Below, one piece after another: positions 43,231 through 53,065 of a stretch of DNA of 64,000 nucleotides; position 1 is the stretch's first letter, and each line of letters opens with the position of its first letter. Made by a program: the position numbers and the translations under genes. Origin of the DNA: Fischerella sp. JS2 (GTDB lineage Bacteria > Cyanobacteriota > Cyanobacteriia > Cyanobacteriales > Nostocaceae); assembly GCF_032393985.1 (NCBI RefSeq), contig NZ_CP135918.1:4713724-4777723 (forward strand). The letters run 5' to 3'. The notes under the pieces are model-generated. The model saw only the letters and a list, made by a program, of their open reading frames with translations, did no database searches and was not told the origin of the DNA.

Positions 43231-43539
43231 ATGATATTGGAAGTGGCAATTCTTGATATTAAACCTGGTTCGGCTGAAGAGTTTGAAGCTGCATTCAAAA
43301 CAGCCTCAAAGATTATTGCTTCTATGTCGGGCTATGTCTCCCATGAACTTCAACGATGTCTAGAGACTACAAATCGTTATATTCTGCTTGTACGCTGGCA
43401 GCAATTAGAAGACCATACGGTTGGATTTCGACAATCGTCAAAATATCAAGAGTGGCGATCGCTACTGCACCACTTCTATGATCCATTTCCGACTGTGGAG
43501 CATTATGAAAGCGTTTTATTTAACTCTGGATCTGAGTGA
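43231..43539 (+). CDS. Antibiotic biosynthesis monooxygenase (ABM) domain protein
   Basis: 102 residues from MILEVAILDIKPGSAEEF. The dimeric ferredoxin-like ABM fold is indicated by alternating strands and helices: EFEAAFKTASKIIASMSGYV, then RYILLVRWQQLEDHTVGF and a conserved C-terminal HHFYDPFPTVEHYE. Despite the name, members act as quinol or heme-related oxygenases or stress proteins. It follows the rhodanese stop by 13 bases. Confidence 0.82.
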   Translation: MILEVAILDIKPGSAEEFEAAFKTASKIIASMSGYVSHELQRCLETTNRYILLVRWQQLEDHTVGFRQSSKYQEWRSLLHHFYDPFPTVEHYESVLFNSGSE

Positions 43540-43567
43540 GAATCCATTGACCTCAAAGATCATTATG

Positions 43568-44308
43568 TTAAAGAATTTGGGATAAAAACTTGCGGGTACG
43601 TTCCTGCTGGGGATTTTGGAAAAACTCTAAGGGTGTGGCTACTTCTACAATGACACCTCCATCCATGAGAATAACTCGGTCAGCTACCTCCCTGGCAAAC
43701 CCGACTTCGTGAGTGACAACCACCATCGTCATTCCATCCGCAGCAAGAGTCTTAATGACATCCAATACTTCACGTACCATCTCTGGATCGAGAGCAGAGG
43801 TTGGTTCATCGAATAGCATAACTTTGGGTTGCATTGCCAAAGCCCGGGCGATCGCTACCCGTTGCTGCTGTCCTCCTGAAAGTTGTCCTGGATATTTGTG
43901 TGCTTGTTCCAAGATTCCCACTCGTTCTAATAACTGCATCGCCGCTTCTTCAGCTTTAATGCGCGATCGCTTACGCACCCAAATTGGCGCTAAAGTAATA
44001 TTCTGTAGCACTGTCAAATGTGGAAATAAGTTGAACTGCTGAAACACCATCCCCACTTCCCGCCGAATTGCTTCGATATTACGTAAATCATCTGTTAAAG
44101 CAATTCCATCTATTTCTATACGTCCTTTTTGATAGTCTTCTAAGGCGTTAAAAGTGCGAATAAAAGTCGATTTGCCGGAACCAGAAGGACCCATAATCAC
44201 CACTACTTCTCCCCGGTTTACTGTCAGGCTGACACCCTGCAAAACGTGAAATTTGCCATACCATTTATGTACATCTTGGGCAACAATAATTGGCTCTTTT
44301 ATATTCAT
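43568..44308 (-). CDS. bgtA: Amino-acid ABC transporter ATP-binding subunit (BgtA-type)
   Basis: 246 residues. Walker [10 protein letters not shown] (about 39-47), signature [15 protein letters not shown] (about 144-158), Walker [14 protein letters not shown] (about 165-177) and the H-loop VVVTHE. It energises the permeases encoded just upstream. Sequence and operon order match natF-natG-natH-bgtA of Anabaena, where BgtA is shared with the basic amino acid system. It is the last gene; 42 bases separate it from natH. Confidence 0.85.
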   Translation of the reverse strand: MNIKEPIIVAQDVHKWYGKFHVLQGVSLTVNRGEVVVIMGPSGSGKSTFIRTFNALEDYQKGRIEIDGIALTDDLRNIEAIRREVGMVFQQFNLFPHLTVLQNITLAPIWVRKRSRIKAEEAAMQLLERVGILEQAHKYPGQLSGGQQQRVAIARALAMQPKVMLFDEPTSALDPEMVREVLDVIKTLAADGMTMVVVTHEVGFAREVADRVILMDGGVIVEVATPLEFFQNPQQERTRKFLSQIL

Positions 44309-44350
44309 AAAAAGTTTTAAACCTTCTTTGTAAAACCTTCTGCCTTCTTT

Positions 44351-45370
44351 TTACCTTTGCCCAATTCCCAACTGCTTTTCTAATCGTCTAGAAGTTAAGG
44401 ACATTGCATAACAAAATATCCAGTAAAGTAAACCAACAAATAAATAAACTTCAGCATAACGATTCAGAAATTGTGGTTGTGCCAGAATTGAACGGGAAAT
44501 ACCAGTTAATTCTAATAATCCTACAATTGATAATAAGGAAGTATCTTTAAACAAACCAATAAATTGTCCAACCAAAGCCGGAATCACTGCTCGTAAAGCT
44601 TGTGGCAAAATAATAAGTAACATCATCAAAGGAGTATTTAATGCTAAGGCTCTAGCTGCTTCATATTGACCATGAGGAATTGATTGTAGTCCTCCACGCA
44701 CATTTTCTGCTAAATAGGCAGCACTAAAAAGGGTTAAACCCGCAATACCTCTGATAACTCGATCTAAACGAAATTCTATTGGCAAAAATAACGGTAGCAT
44801 TACCTGAGCTAAAAATAAAATACCAATCAGTGGCAATCCCCGCACAATTTCAATATAAAGAATAGAAAAATTTTTGATCACAAATAATTTACTTTGACGC
44901 CCCAATGCCAAGAGAACACCCAAAGGAAAAGAAAGCACTATACTGATGACAGCAGTGACGAGAGTCAGTAGTAAGCCATTCCATAAATTAGTATCTACAG
45001 GTTGTAATCCTAAACCACCCCCAATTAACCACAACACTACTGGAAATGATAGCGCCCATGCTACGGGTAAAAAAGTATTAAAACGACTGGAAAGACGCTG
45101 TGTAAAAATTACCCATGACACAAAAGAAAGACTCAAAATAATAGCCAGTACTAACCATAGTCGCCAGTAAAGTTCCGCAGGATAACGACCCACTAAAAAT
45201 AAAGATAAATTAGCTTGAATTACTGACCATTGGGCTTGTTTAAATATCCAGTTAAAAATATTTGTAATTGCCGAACTTACCAGCAAAATGCAAACTACAG
45301 TTAAAAAACTGTTATACCAGCTATTAAAAAGATTTTTTTTCACCCATTTTTGAATATTTTGATTTGCCAT
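44351..45370 (-). CDS. natH: Amino-acid ABC transporter permease (NatH-like)
   Basis: 339 residues with about six to eight membrane helices. The permease-type domain (about 130-330) contains the conserved EAA-like loop EAARALALNTPLMMLLIILP and an AENVRGGLQSIPHGQYEA region before it. The first ~110 residues are an N-terminal extension with two or three helices, as in other AapM/NatH proteins. It ends 4 bases before the natG-like gene upstream begins its own coding sequence, so the pair is tightly linked. Confidence 0.8.
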   Translation of the reverse strand: MANQNIQKWVKKNLFNSWYNSFLTVVCILLVSSAITNIFNWIFKQAQWSVIQANLSLFLVGRYPAELYWRLWLVLAIILSLSFVSWVIFTQRLSSRFNTFLPVAWALSFPVVLWLIGGGLGLQPVDTNLWNGLLLTLVTAVISIVLSFPLGVLLALGRQSKLFVIKNFSILYIEIVRGLPLIGILFLAQVMLPLFLPIEFRLDRVIRGIAGLTLFSAAYLAENVRGGLQSIPHGQYEAARALALNTPLMMLLIILPQALRAVIPALVGQFIGLFKDTSLLSIVGLLELTGISRSILAQPQFLNRYAEVYLFVGLLYWIFCYAMSLTSRRLEKQLGIGQR

Positions 45371-45374
45371 CCGC

Positions 45375-46292
45375 TTATCTTTCCTTTAACTGCACAGTCT
45401 GGTTCAACAAATTCATCATGAATGAAATAACTAAACTGATGGTTAAATAAGTAATCATAATTAGCAGCATCACTTCTACAGCCCTACCAGTTTGGTTAAA
45501 AGTAGTGGAAGCCACAAAGTAAATATCAGGATAACCAATTGCTATAGCTAAACTTGAGTTTTTGGCTAAATTCAGATATTGACTTGTTAATGGTGGAATA
45601 ATTAACCGTAAAGCTTGGGGAAAAATCACTAAACGCAATATTAATTTTGATTTAAAACCTAATGCTTTTGCAGCTTCCCATTGTCCTTTTGGAACTGATA
45701 AAATCCCAGCTCTAATAATTTCGGCAATAAAAGCTCCAGTATACAAAGTTAATCCCAGAGCTAATGTTGATAATTCGGGAGAAAGTTGAATACTAAAAGG
45801 TAAATAAATTCCACGATTACTAATTTGAATTAATCCTAAAAAAGAAATTGTGCTTTCTGATTTTGGCAAGCTCAAAAATATCGCAAAATACCAGAAAAAC
45901 AACTGTAGTAGTAAGGGTGTGTTACGGAGAATTTCCACATAAATTAAAGCCAGTTTCTTTACTAACAAATTATCAGATAGCCGTGCTATTCCTACAGTAA
46001 TACCAACAACTGTAGCAAAGATAATCCCGAAAATTATTACCCGCAGAGAGTTGAGCAGACCTACTAATAAAGCACGACGATAGGGGTCAGAAGCCTGATA
46101 AGCAATAGGAGTTTCACTAATATCAAAGGATGCTTGGGAATTGAGAAAATCAAACCCTAATTGAATACCTAGTCGCTGTAAATTATCTGTCAGGTTTACC
46201 CATAACTGTAGTGCGATCGCAACTGCGATAAAAACAGCACCCAGTTGGATGACAATACCCCAAAACTTCCGGTTGTACCAAATAGGAGTCAT
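45375..46292 (-). CDS. natG: Amino-acid ABC transporter permease (NatG-like)
   Basis: 305 residues. Membrane helices from about residue 12, then a periplasmic-facing segment, and the transport domain (about 80-300) with the EAAKALGFKSKLILRLVIFP loop typical of polar amino-acid permeases. It overlaps nothing but sits 4 bases from natH and ~85 bases after natF. By position and sequence it is the first permease of the NatFGH-BgtA type. Confidence 0.8.
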   Translation of the reverse strand: MTPIWYNRKFWGIVIQLGAVFIAVAIALQLWVNLTDNLQRLGIQLGFDFLNSQASFDISETPIAYQASDPYRRALLVGLLNSLRVIIFGIIFATVVGITVGIARLSDNLLVKKLALIYVEILRNTPLLLQLFFWYFAIFLSLPKSESTISFLGLIQISNRGIYLPFSIQLSPELSTLALGLTLYTGAFIAEIIRAGILSVPKGQWEAAKALGFKSKLILRLVIFPQALRLIIPPLTSQYLNLAKNSSLAIAIGYPDIYFVASTTFNQTGRAVEVMLLIMITYLTISLVISFMMNLLNQTVQLKER

Positions 46293-46377
46293 TTGATTTT
46301 GGATTTTAGATTTTGGATTTTGGATTGGGGATTGGTTAGTATATTATTCTCCCTGTTCCCCTTTCTCTGTTCATAGA

Positions 46378-47448
46378 TTACCGAAATGGCGGAGCGTAAA
46401 CAATTCCACCTTGATTCCAAAGTTTATTTAGTCCTCTATCTAGTTTTAACTGTGAATTTTTACCTAAATTACGCTCGTAAATTTCACCATAATTTCCCAC
46501 ATGTTTAATAATTCTGGCAACAAAATCATTGGAAAGACCTGCTCCTTTGCCTAAATCTCCTTCTGTTCCTAGAAGTCGTTTGATTTCTGGATTGCTACTA
46601 TTGGTTAATTGACTAACATTTTGTGAATTTACACCTAATTCTTCTGCATTTATCAAACCATACACAGTCCATTTGACGGCATCAAACCATTTAGAATCGC
46701 CATTAGCGACGGCGGGTGTCAAGGGTTCTTTGGAAAGTACTAAATCCAACACTACATGATCATCTGGTTTTGAGAAGGTGCTACGCCGAGAAACTAGCTG
46801 GGAACGATCAGAAGTTATGGCTTCACAGCGACCTTGTTCATAGGTTGCGTAGGTAGTATTTACATCCTCAAAGACCAATGGTTTGTAAGTTATACCTTTT
46901 TGACGCATTTGATCGCTGAGGTTCTGTTCATTGGTGGTTCCGGTTTGGGTACAGATAGATTTGTCTTTAAGATCCTCTAGCTTTTTAATATTGCTATTTT
47001 TACGTACCATAATCCCTTGACCGTCATAAAATACCACTGGTGCAAATTCTAAACCTACAGAGGTATCACGGCTGATAGTCCAGCTGGTGTTACGACTGAG
47101 GATATCTACTTCACCTGTTTGCACGGCGGTAAAGCGTTCTTTGGCGTTTAAATTGCGAAATTCGACTTTTTTCGGGTCGTCAAAGATAGCAGCTGCGATC
47201 GCTCGACAAATATCTACATCTAATCCTGCATATTCGCCATTAGCTTTGACATAGCTAAATCCTGGCAATTGTCCACTGACTCCACAAATCAGTTTGCCAC
47301 GATTTTTGATTGTATCTAAGCGGCTATTACTTCCTGCCGATCTACTACTACAAGCACTCATTGACAAAATTAAAGGAAGAGCAGCCAACAGCAATAAACT
47401 CCATTTATACCATTTACGTATCAACATTGATTTTGTAATCTCCTTCAA
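46378..47448 (-). CDS. natF: Amino-acid ABC transporter substrate-binding protein (NatF-like)
   Basis: 356 residues. A signal/lipoprotein segment (LLLAALPLILSMSACSS) has a candidate lipobox Cys near residue 33. The mature part shows a SBP-3 fold: GKLICGVSGQLPGFSY, EYAGLDVDICRAIAAAIF and KSICTQTGTTNEQNL. The order natF, natG, natH, bgtA fits the Anabaena N-II system for acidic and neutral polar amino acids. Substrate range is inferred from orthology. Confidence 0.85.
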   Translation of the reverse strand: MKEITKSMLIRKWYKWSLLLLAALPLILSMSACSSRSAGSNSRLDTIKNRGKLICGVSGQLPGFSYVKANGEYAGLDVDICRAIAAAIFDDPKKVEFRNLNAKERFTAVQTGEVDILSRNTSWTISRDTSVGLEFAPVVFYDGQGIMVRKNSNIKKLEDLKDKSICTQTGTTNEQNLSDQMRQKGITYKPLVFEDVNTTYATYEQGRCEAITSDRSQLVSRRSTFSKPDDHVVLDLVLSKEPLTPAVANGDSKWFDAVKWTVYGLINAEELGVNSQNVSQLTNSSNPEIKRLLGTEGDLGKGAGLSNDFVARIIKHVGNYGEIYERNLGKNSQLKLDRGLNKLWNQGGIVYAPPFR

Positions 47449-47546
47449 TTACAGTTATCAGTTATCAGTTTTATCACTTGGGTAAGGCTCACTCTAGCAA
47501 CCACTACCCACGTACTTCTTTCCTGTTCCCTGATTTAATAGTCTGA

Positions 47547-47692
47547 ATATGATGTCCGGCTAATTGCTTACAATATAAAGCTTAGGTATTGAGCATTGGG
47601 GATGGTGAAAAATAACTCATTATCACCAATTACCCATTACCAATTACTGACCCCAACGGATAATATAAGTGTTCAGACGAACATGATATGAC
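47547..47692. mobile_element. MITE-like repeat, family ATATCATGTCCG, copy 1
   Basis: Ends ATATGATGTCCGGCT and, inverted, the complement of AGACGAACATGATATGAC. The body carries ATTGCTTACAATATAAAGCTT, then CCAATTACC units, then CCCCAACGGATAATATAAGTG. The second copy at 58589-58753 is very similar throughout. No coding frame. Confidence 0.65.
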
Positions 47693-48006
47693 GTATTTTG
47701 CTCAACAAAAAGCACTTGATTTTTATCCCCACTCATGAAAAGATTCTTGATAACAGCTAATCACTAATTATCTATCGGTATAACGTATTTAATTGAAATA
47801 GTAGTATCATTGATTGGTGAGGTAAATACAATTCCACATCTGAATCTTGCGATCGCATATGCTAGCAATGGCCATATCCAAATTAGCTGTGGAAGGTTCC
47901 AGATGGTTGCTGGGGTGTAATAGTTTTCACTCTCAAGGGTGATCTTGCAATACCTAACCTAAACTATAGTTAACTTATAATTAACCTTTATTTAGCTTTC
48001 TCGTAA
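47693..48006. other. Intergenic region before the HMA2 gene
   Basis: About 310 AT-rich bases with one GCGATCGC site. It should hold the promoter of the next gene. No gene, hairpin terminator or known motif was recognised. Confidence 0.4.
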
Positions 48007-48771
48007 ATGACAAGCACTGTCAGTATTGGGGAAGATACAGATGCTAAGTTGAAAACGCCTCCTAATTTAATCTCTGAGTGGAAGCAAAGCGAACATCACT
48101 ATCAGTCAAAAAAAACAACCATATCAGAGTTAACTGAGTGGAAATCAGTTAGCTATTGGAAAGAGCAGGGAATTAATTTCATTGTCCTTCTTGCAGGTCT
48201 ATTAGTAGCAAGAATGCTAGGCCTCAAAGGCTGGGCAGCAATATTATTCTACCTAATTACTGTTGATCTAACTTTGAAGGTAATTGAGCAAACAGAAAGT
48301 ACAAACCAGGAAAATGTTAGCAGGGAAAAGATAAATTCAGTACAATCTCAAAAATTTGCCTACACTATTGTTCATGCAATTCCGGGACGAGTTAGATTTA
48401 ACGTGCCTCGGATTGCCCAAGATTTGATATATGCACAGTGGCTGGAAAAATTGCTCGCAACTGATGCCTACGTAACAAGTGTCCGCGTTAATCTTAATGC
48501 CGCATCAATTGTGATCAGTTATAAAACTAATGTAATGTCAGATTCCCAGATGCAGGAGCATCTGGCTATTTTGATTGAGTCTACAGGCGATGCATTAGTA
48601 AAGACATTTACAATGCCATTCATCTTCCCTGCTTGCTCTTTAGAAGTACGACAGGCTTCTATTTCATCAGAAAGTTGCTGTTTGCTCAAAAGTAAATCTG
48701 GAAAAGAACTCAGAGGCGGTGCATTGGCAGCAAGGAATCATAGACTTCATCACATTGGTGTATTAATTTAA
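48007..48771 (+). CDS. HMA2-domain membrane protein
   Basis: 254 residues. One hydrophobic region (about 56-95, INFIVLLAGLLVARMLGLKG and LFYLITVDLTLKVI) precedes a heavy-metal-associated type 2 fold at about 118-195: YTIVHAIPGRVRFNVPRIAQ, YVTSVRVNLNAASIVISYK. The CxxC metal motif of HMA domains is absent, so metal binding is uncertain. Proteins with this fold often precede P-type ATPases; none follows here. Confidence 0.7.
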   Translation: MTSTVSIGEDTDAKLKTPPNLISEWKQSEHHYQSKKTTISELTEWKSVSYWKEQGINFIVLLAGLLVARMLGLKGWAAILFYLITVDLTLKVIEQTESTNQENVSREKINSVQSQKFAYTIVHAIPGRVRFNVPRIAQDLIYAQWLEKLLATDAYVTSVRVNLNAASIVISYKTNVMSDSQMQEHLAILIESTGDALVKTFTMPFIFPACSLEVRQASISSESCCLLKSKSGKELRGGALAARNHRLHHIGVLI

Positions 48772-48774
48772 CTG

Positions 48775-49047
48775 CTAAAATTCTTTCGGTTGATACCATA
48801 GCATTAAATTCAACTTAGAGCAGTAGCAATCCCCTCCACTGATTTCTGGCTCGTGGTTAGCTATCCAATCATATATTTGTGCTGCTTGTGCTAACGCTAC
48901 TTGTTCTGAACGATAAAGCCGAGGACTAGGACAGAAAGCTTTGCCATTGATATGTATGGCTGCAATCTGCCAATAATCGCTACCTTCACCCTCTGGTACA
49001 ACTTCTAAAAACCCGTTACTATATGGCGAGATTATTCCTACATTCAT
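48775..49047 (-). CDS. Hypothetical protein
   Basis: 90 residues. It has a conserved-looking core with GDYW-like residues (EGSDYWQIAAIHINGKAFCP and SEQVALAQAAQIYDWIANH), and ends with three cysteines near GGDCYCSKLNL. No family is recognised. Convergent with the HMA2 gene, separated by only 3 bases. Confidence 0.5.
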   Translation of the reverse strand: MNVGIISPYSNGFLEVVPEGEGSDYWQIAAIHINGKAFCPSPRLYRSEQVALAQAAQIYDWIANHEPEISGGDCYCSKLNLMLWYQPKEF

Positions 49048-49201
49048 TTGAAGTCAAAACCAATAGACTGATGAAGGTTTGAGCGCAATTTGTTAGTGTT
49101 AACTCTGGATCGCTGTTGAGTAAATGTCATCACTAGGAACGCAAAAGCAATTAACAGCAGGAATACATTTGACAATTTAGCTTGAGCAGCAGGAGGAGAA
49201 T

Positions 49202-49825
49202 TTGAATCCTACTATTGACATAAATTCTTTATTCAATCTAGATACATTGATTGAATTTCTATTGGGAATTAGTTTGAGCGCCGCAGCTGGCTTTAGAGTA
49301 TTTGTACCACTGTTAGTATTGAGTGCGGCTTCGGTATTAGGACATTTTGATTTGCCAACAGACTTTGATTGGTTGGAAACGCCTCAAGCCTTGATTGTAT
49401 TCACAGCTGCTTGTTTGCTGGAAATTATTGGATACTACATTCCTTGGCTAGATCATCTGCTAGATACTGTTGCCACGCCTGCTGCATTTATTGCTGGGAC
49501 AATTGTAGCAGCATCGGTTGCCCCGGAAATGAACCCTTTGGTGCAATGGACGTTAGCTTTAATAGCTGGTGGTGGTAGTGCAGGGTTAACGAAGGTATTA
49601 ATGAATATTTTACGAATCACCTCTACAGGCGTATCAGGCGGATTAACTAATCCAGTTGTGTCAACCATTGAGTTAGTGATCGCAATTGCACTATCTGTAT
49701 TAGCGATCGCTTTACCAGTGGTAGCAGGAATCATCGTCATTGGTTTTCTAATATTTGCCCTGCAAAGCATCTGGAAGTTTTTCAACAGAAAACCATCTTC
49801 TCAGCCTAACGAAAATGTCATTTAG
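49202..49825 (+). CDS. DUF4126-family membrane protein
   Basis: 207 residues from a TTG start with a strong GGAGGAG ribosome site. Five to six hydrophobic helices cover most of the length. The conserved first segments LSAAAGFRVFVPLLVLSAAS and the later IAGGGSAGLTKVLMNILRIT mark DUF4126. Function unknown; such proteins are common in bacteria and cyanobacteria. A terminator follows at 49952. Confidence 0.8.
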   Translation: MNPTIDINSLFNLDTLIEFLLGISLSAAAGFRVFVPLLVLSAASVLGHFDLPTDFDWLETPQALIVFTAACLLEIIGYYIPWLDHLLDTVATPAAFIAGTIVAASVAPEMNPLVQWTLALIAGGGSAGLTKVLMNILRITSTGVSGGLTNPVVSTIELVIAIALSVLAIALPVVAGIIVIGFLIFALQSIWKFFNRKPSSQPNENVI

Positions 49826-49951
49826 AACTACTTAAATCTGTGATTACTATCACAATGCTGCTTAATTTAAATTCCCATCTTGCGAGTGAACTTTTGTGAA
49901 ATTGGCATAGCTAGTATCAAAGAGCCATAGGGCAAATTACCCTTTGCCTTT

Positions 49952-49990
49952 AGCCCCCAATTTTTTTAGAGGGGGCTTTTATTTTTACTA
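49952..49990 (+). terminator. Rho-independent terminator after DUF4126 gene
   Basis: A stem AGCCCCC / GGGGGCT with an A/T loop is followed by TTTTATTTTTA. It lies ~127 bases after the DUF4126 stop. Confidence 0.75.
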
Positions 49991-50051
49991 TTTTCTGAAT
50001 TTCAGTCTCATACTATTTATCCAAAAAATGACTACGAATGTTCTTGGCTTT

Positions 50052-50075
50052 TAGTAAGCACTTAAGTGCTGACTA
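50052..50075. repeat. TAGTAAGCACTT / AAGTGCTGACTA palindrome
   Basis: A member of the same family as 5575-5598 and 34509-34564, with nearly identical arms. Confidence 0.55.
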
Positions 50076-50225
50076 CGAACCGTGTGTTGTAGAGACGTGA
50101 CATGACATATCTCTGCGCTTTTAAGAGTTGGTATAAGTTAAGTAATACCACTTATGTAAATCCTTTATATATAAACTTATCAAAAATTAGTTATACAATT
50201 TCACAAAATTATTGTTAAAAATTCT

Positions 50226-50275
50226 CTTCCTTGTCTTCCTTGTCTTCCTTGTCTTCCTTGTCTTCCTTGTCTTCC
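50226..50275. repeat. Tandem 9-bp repeat CTTCCTTGT
   Basis: Five perfect units and a partial sixth in a row. A short tandem repeat of the kind found in heterocystous cyanobacteria; copy number may vary. Confidence 0.85.
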
Positions 50276-50448
50276 AGTTCACCAAGTGTATCAGAATTAT
50301 GGTGAAACGATATTACAAAGAAAAATTTTGTGACCAGTCTTCGACCATCGCAACTATATAGGTAATACCCCAATTACCTATTAGCGATCTAGGCGGACAT
50401 AATATAACTTAACCCTGCTATTTATTAGTAATCACAACATTAACAAAA

Positions 50449-51615
50449 ATGCTAACTTCTCAAATTCAAGACAATTTCGATTTCAGCCAATCAATAAATT
50501 CCCCTGTTAATCACGTCTTTGTATTTTTGGAAATTTTTTCTTGTGAAGGTGGGATTCAATCTTATGTCAAGGACATTTTTCAAGCCTATTTGACGTTAAC
50601 AAAACCAATACATGCAGATATATTTATATTGCGTGATGCCCCTGGTTGCACAAATCCGTTTGTATCTGATCGTTGCCAGTTTCATTATTTTAAAACTCCG
50701 TCTCCCCAATTAGGACGAGCAAAAATTATGATCGCATTACTCACTCATCTTATCCGTCGCCGACCCCAGCATGTTTTTTGTGGTCATATCAAGCTAGCGC
50801 CCTTGGTAGGGATGCTATGTAAATTTCTGGGAATTCCTTATACTGTAATCACTTACGGTAAAGAAGTTTGGCAACCATTACCAAAGTCGATGCAATCTAG
50901 CCTGCAAAAAGCAGCACAAGTTTGGACAATCAGCCGCTACACTCGTGAAGTTGCCTGTAGTGCTAATCATCTTAATCCTGATCGCGTCAAAATTCTACCC
51001 TGTGCTGTGGATGGCGATCGCCTCACACCTGGAGACAAACCAGCTAGTTTAATAGAACACTATGGTTTACAAGGAGCGAAAGTATTAATGACTGTAGCGC
51101 GGTTGTGGTCTGGTGATATTTATAAAGGTGTAGATATTACAATTCAAGCCTTACCACAAATTGCTCAAGTTTTCCCAGAAGTGAAATATTTAGTAATAGG
51201 TCGTGGTGATGATCAACCGCGTCTGGCCAAATTAGCACAAGATTTGGGAGTAAGCGATCGCGTTGTGTTTGCTGGTTTTGTACCCACAGAAGAACTCGTG
51301 GAACACTACCGCCTTGCTGATGCTTACATTATGCCTTCTCAAGAAGGGTTTGGTATTGTCTATTTAGAAGCAATGGCCTGTGGTGTACCCGTGCTATCTG
51401 GTGATGCTGATGGTTCAGCCGAGCCATTGCAGGATGGTAAACTCGGATGGCGAGTCCCACACCGCGATCCTGATGCTGTAGCTGCGGCTTGTATTGAAAT
51501 CCTCAAAGGCGAAGATCAACGTTGTAATGGTGAGTGGTTGCGAGAAATGGCGATCGCTAATTTTGGGATAGAAGCCTTTCAAAAACGGTTACAACAAGAA
51601 TTTTTGGCTTGTTAA
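50449..51615 (+). CDS. Glycosyltransferase, GT4 type
   Basis: 388 residues. Two Rossmann-like domains as in GT-B enzymes. The C-terminal nucleotide-sugar site has the family pattern GYGEDR-like GRGDDQPRL, then PSQEGFGIVYLEAMACGVPVL (about residues 297-317), with the E-x7-E motif. N-terminal acceptor domain includes CEGGIQSYVKDIFQAY. It transfers a sugar from an NDP donor with retention. No export genes flank it; a family-2 glycosyltransferase follows 393 bases on. Confidence 0.88.
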   Translation: MLTSQIQDNFDFSQSINSPVNHVFVFLEIFSCEGGIQSYVKDIFQAYLTLTKPIHADIFILRDAPGCTNPFVSDRCQFHYFKTPSPQLGRAKIMIALLTHLIRRRPQHVFCGHIKLAPLVGMLCKFLGIPYTVITYGKEVWQPLPKSMQSSLQKAAQVWTISRYTREVACSANHLNPDRVKILPCAVDGDRLTPGDKPASLIEHYGLQGAKVLMTVARLWSGDIYKGVDITIQALPQIAQVFPEVKYLVIGRGDDQPRLAKLAQDLGVSDRVVFAGFVPTEELVEHYRLADAYIMPSQEGFGIVYLEAMACGVPVLSGDADGSAEPLQDGKLGWRVPHRDPDAVAAACIEILKGEDQRCNGEWLREMAIANFGIEAFQKRLQQEFLAC

Positions 51616-52008
51616 TAATTTGTTGAATCAAGAAACAAGAGCAAGTTCATCATTGAGTAGTCCAGCAATCCAATCCCATCGTGAGCCAAATTGTAGAAAG
51701 CGATTTGGCTCACTATTTTAAGGATACAGAAACTTTTATCACGAACTTGTTTATATTATTTTTATTCTCATTTGCTCTATCGAGAGTAGTAAATTATTTT
51801 TAGATTAAAAAATTTAAACTCTCTGCTTTTTTGAAAAAAAATGGTGAAAATATCTGCAGTAATGTTTGTTCATTTAGAAAAAAACCGTTCAGATGATCAA
51901 CAAAAATTAAAAAATTCAGATTCAGACAGATGGGAAAAAAGAAATAACTGCCATTTCCATCGTAATGACATTACCTGTTTCTTTTTCTAAATTTAGAGGT
52001 TAACAAAA
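51616..52008. other. AT-rich intergenic region between glycosyltransferases
   Basis: About 390 bases. A TCGTGAGCC...GGCTCAC inverted repeat near 51680-51713 could be a terminator for the first gene, although it lacks a clear T run. Nothing else recognised. Confidence 0.4.
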
Positions 52009-53013
52009 ATGTCAAAGCTTGTTTCAGTAATTATACCCTGCTTTAATGCCGCTAGATGGTTAGCAGAGGCAATAGATAGCTGCTTGCAACAAACTTATCC
52101 TAATATTGAAATTATTGTCATTGATGATGGTTCAACTGATAACTCTTTAGAAATTCTCAAAAGTTATGGTGACAAAATTATCTGGAAAAGTTGCTCTCAT
52201 CAAGGAGGAAATTACGCTAGAAATTTCGGCTTTGCTTTATCAAAGGGAGAGTATATTCAGTTCTTGGATGCAGATGACTACATCTTACCTGAAAAAATCG
52301 AAAGGCAAGTGCGCTTTTTAGAAACAACGGGGGCAGATGTTGTTTATGGTGATTGGAGATACAAGCATCATTTACCCGACGGAACAAGTTATTTAGACAA
52401 AATTGAGATTCCGGGAGAACAAGCAGATATTCTTGAATCTCTACTATTAGATTGGTGGACTGCTGTTGCTTCTTTATTCTATAGAAGAACAGCTGTAGAA
52501 AAAAGTGGTGGCTGGGATGAAGAATTAGCAGTCGCACAAGATAGAGATTTTTTCTTATCAGTCGTTATCAGTGGTGCTAAAGTCGTATATCAACCAGGTT
52601 GCTATTCAGTTTACAGACGCTATGGCTATATCACAGTCTCCAGTTCCTCGTCAAGGCGCTGGATTCAATACCACTCTATAGTTTTAAAAAAAGCAGAAAA
52701 TAAGCTATTGAAGTTAAATAAACTTGGCGATAAATATCGTTATGCTATAGCTCAATGCTATTTGAACCAGGCTAGAGTGGCTTTAAGGCATAACTATTTT
52801 AAATTATACTTTAAATTAGTAGAAGAAGTTTTAATTACCTACCCAAGCTTTAAGAAGAAAAGTAGAAAAGCAATTTATATTTTTCTACAAAATCTTTGTG
52901 GCTTTCGTCAGAGTGAAAGACTTGTCTTTTCTTTTCTTTTTACTCGCAAGGTTGTCCGTTATACAATAAAACCTTTTACACAAATTAAAAAAATAGGGCA
53001 AGTTAGTAGTTGA
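52009..53013 (+). CDS. Glycosyltransferase, GT2 type
   Basis: 334 residues. The GT-A catalytic domain spans about 1-220: VSVIIPCFNAARWLAEAIDS, DGSTDNSLEI and the DXD-like LDADDY (about residues 86-91). C-terminal residues 220-334 are basic and helical. These enzymes build cell-surface polysaccharide or glycoconjugates; the acceptor is not known. Confidence 0.9.
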   Translation: MSKLVSVIIPCFNAARWLAEAIDSCLQQTYPNIEIIVIDDGSTDNSLEILKSYGDKIIWKSCSHQGGNYARNFGFALSKGEYIQFLDADDYILPEKIERQVRFLETTGADVVYGDWRYKHHLPDGTSYLDKIEIPGEQADILESLLLDWWTAVASLFYRRTAVEKSGGWDEELAVAQDRDFFLSVVISGAKVVYQPGCYSVYRRYGYITVSSSSSRRWIQYHSIVLKKAENKLLKLNKLGDKYRYAIAQCYLNQARVALRHNYFKLYFKLVEEVLITYPSFKKKSRKAIYIFLQNLCGFRQSERLVFSFLFTRKVVRYTIKPFTQIKKIGQVSS

Positions 53014-53065
53014 GTAGTCCGCAAATCAAATTAAACCACAAGCCCAAATTCTTCTTGCAAACAGT

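Larger units (their letters stand above)
49826..50448. other. Intergenic region with terminator and repeats
   Basis: About 620 bases. Includes the terminator at 49952-49990, a palindrome at 50052-50075, the CTTCCTTGT tandem at 50226-50275, and GGACATAATATAACTT near 50393-50410, which resembles one end of the 47547/58589 element. No gene. Confidence 0.5.

Noticed and set aside
50226-50275. Regular tandem repeat considered as CRISPR
   Set aside because: The 9-bp units have no spacers between them and no cas genes are present.
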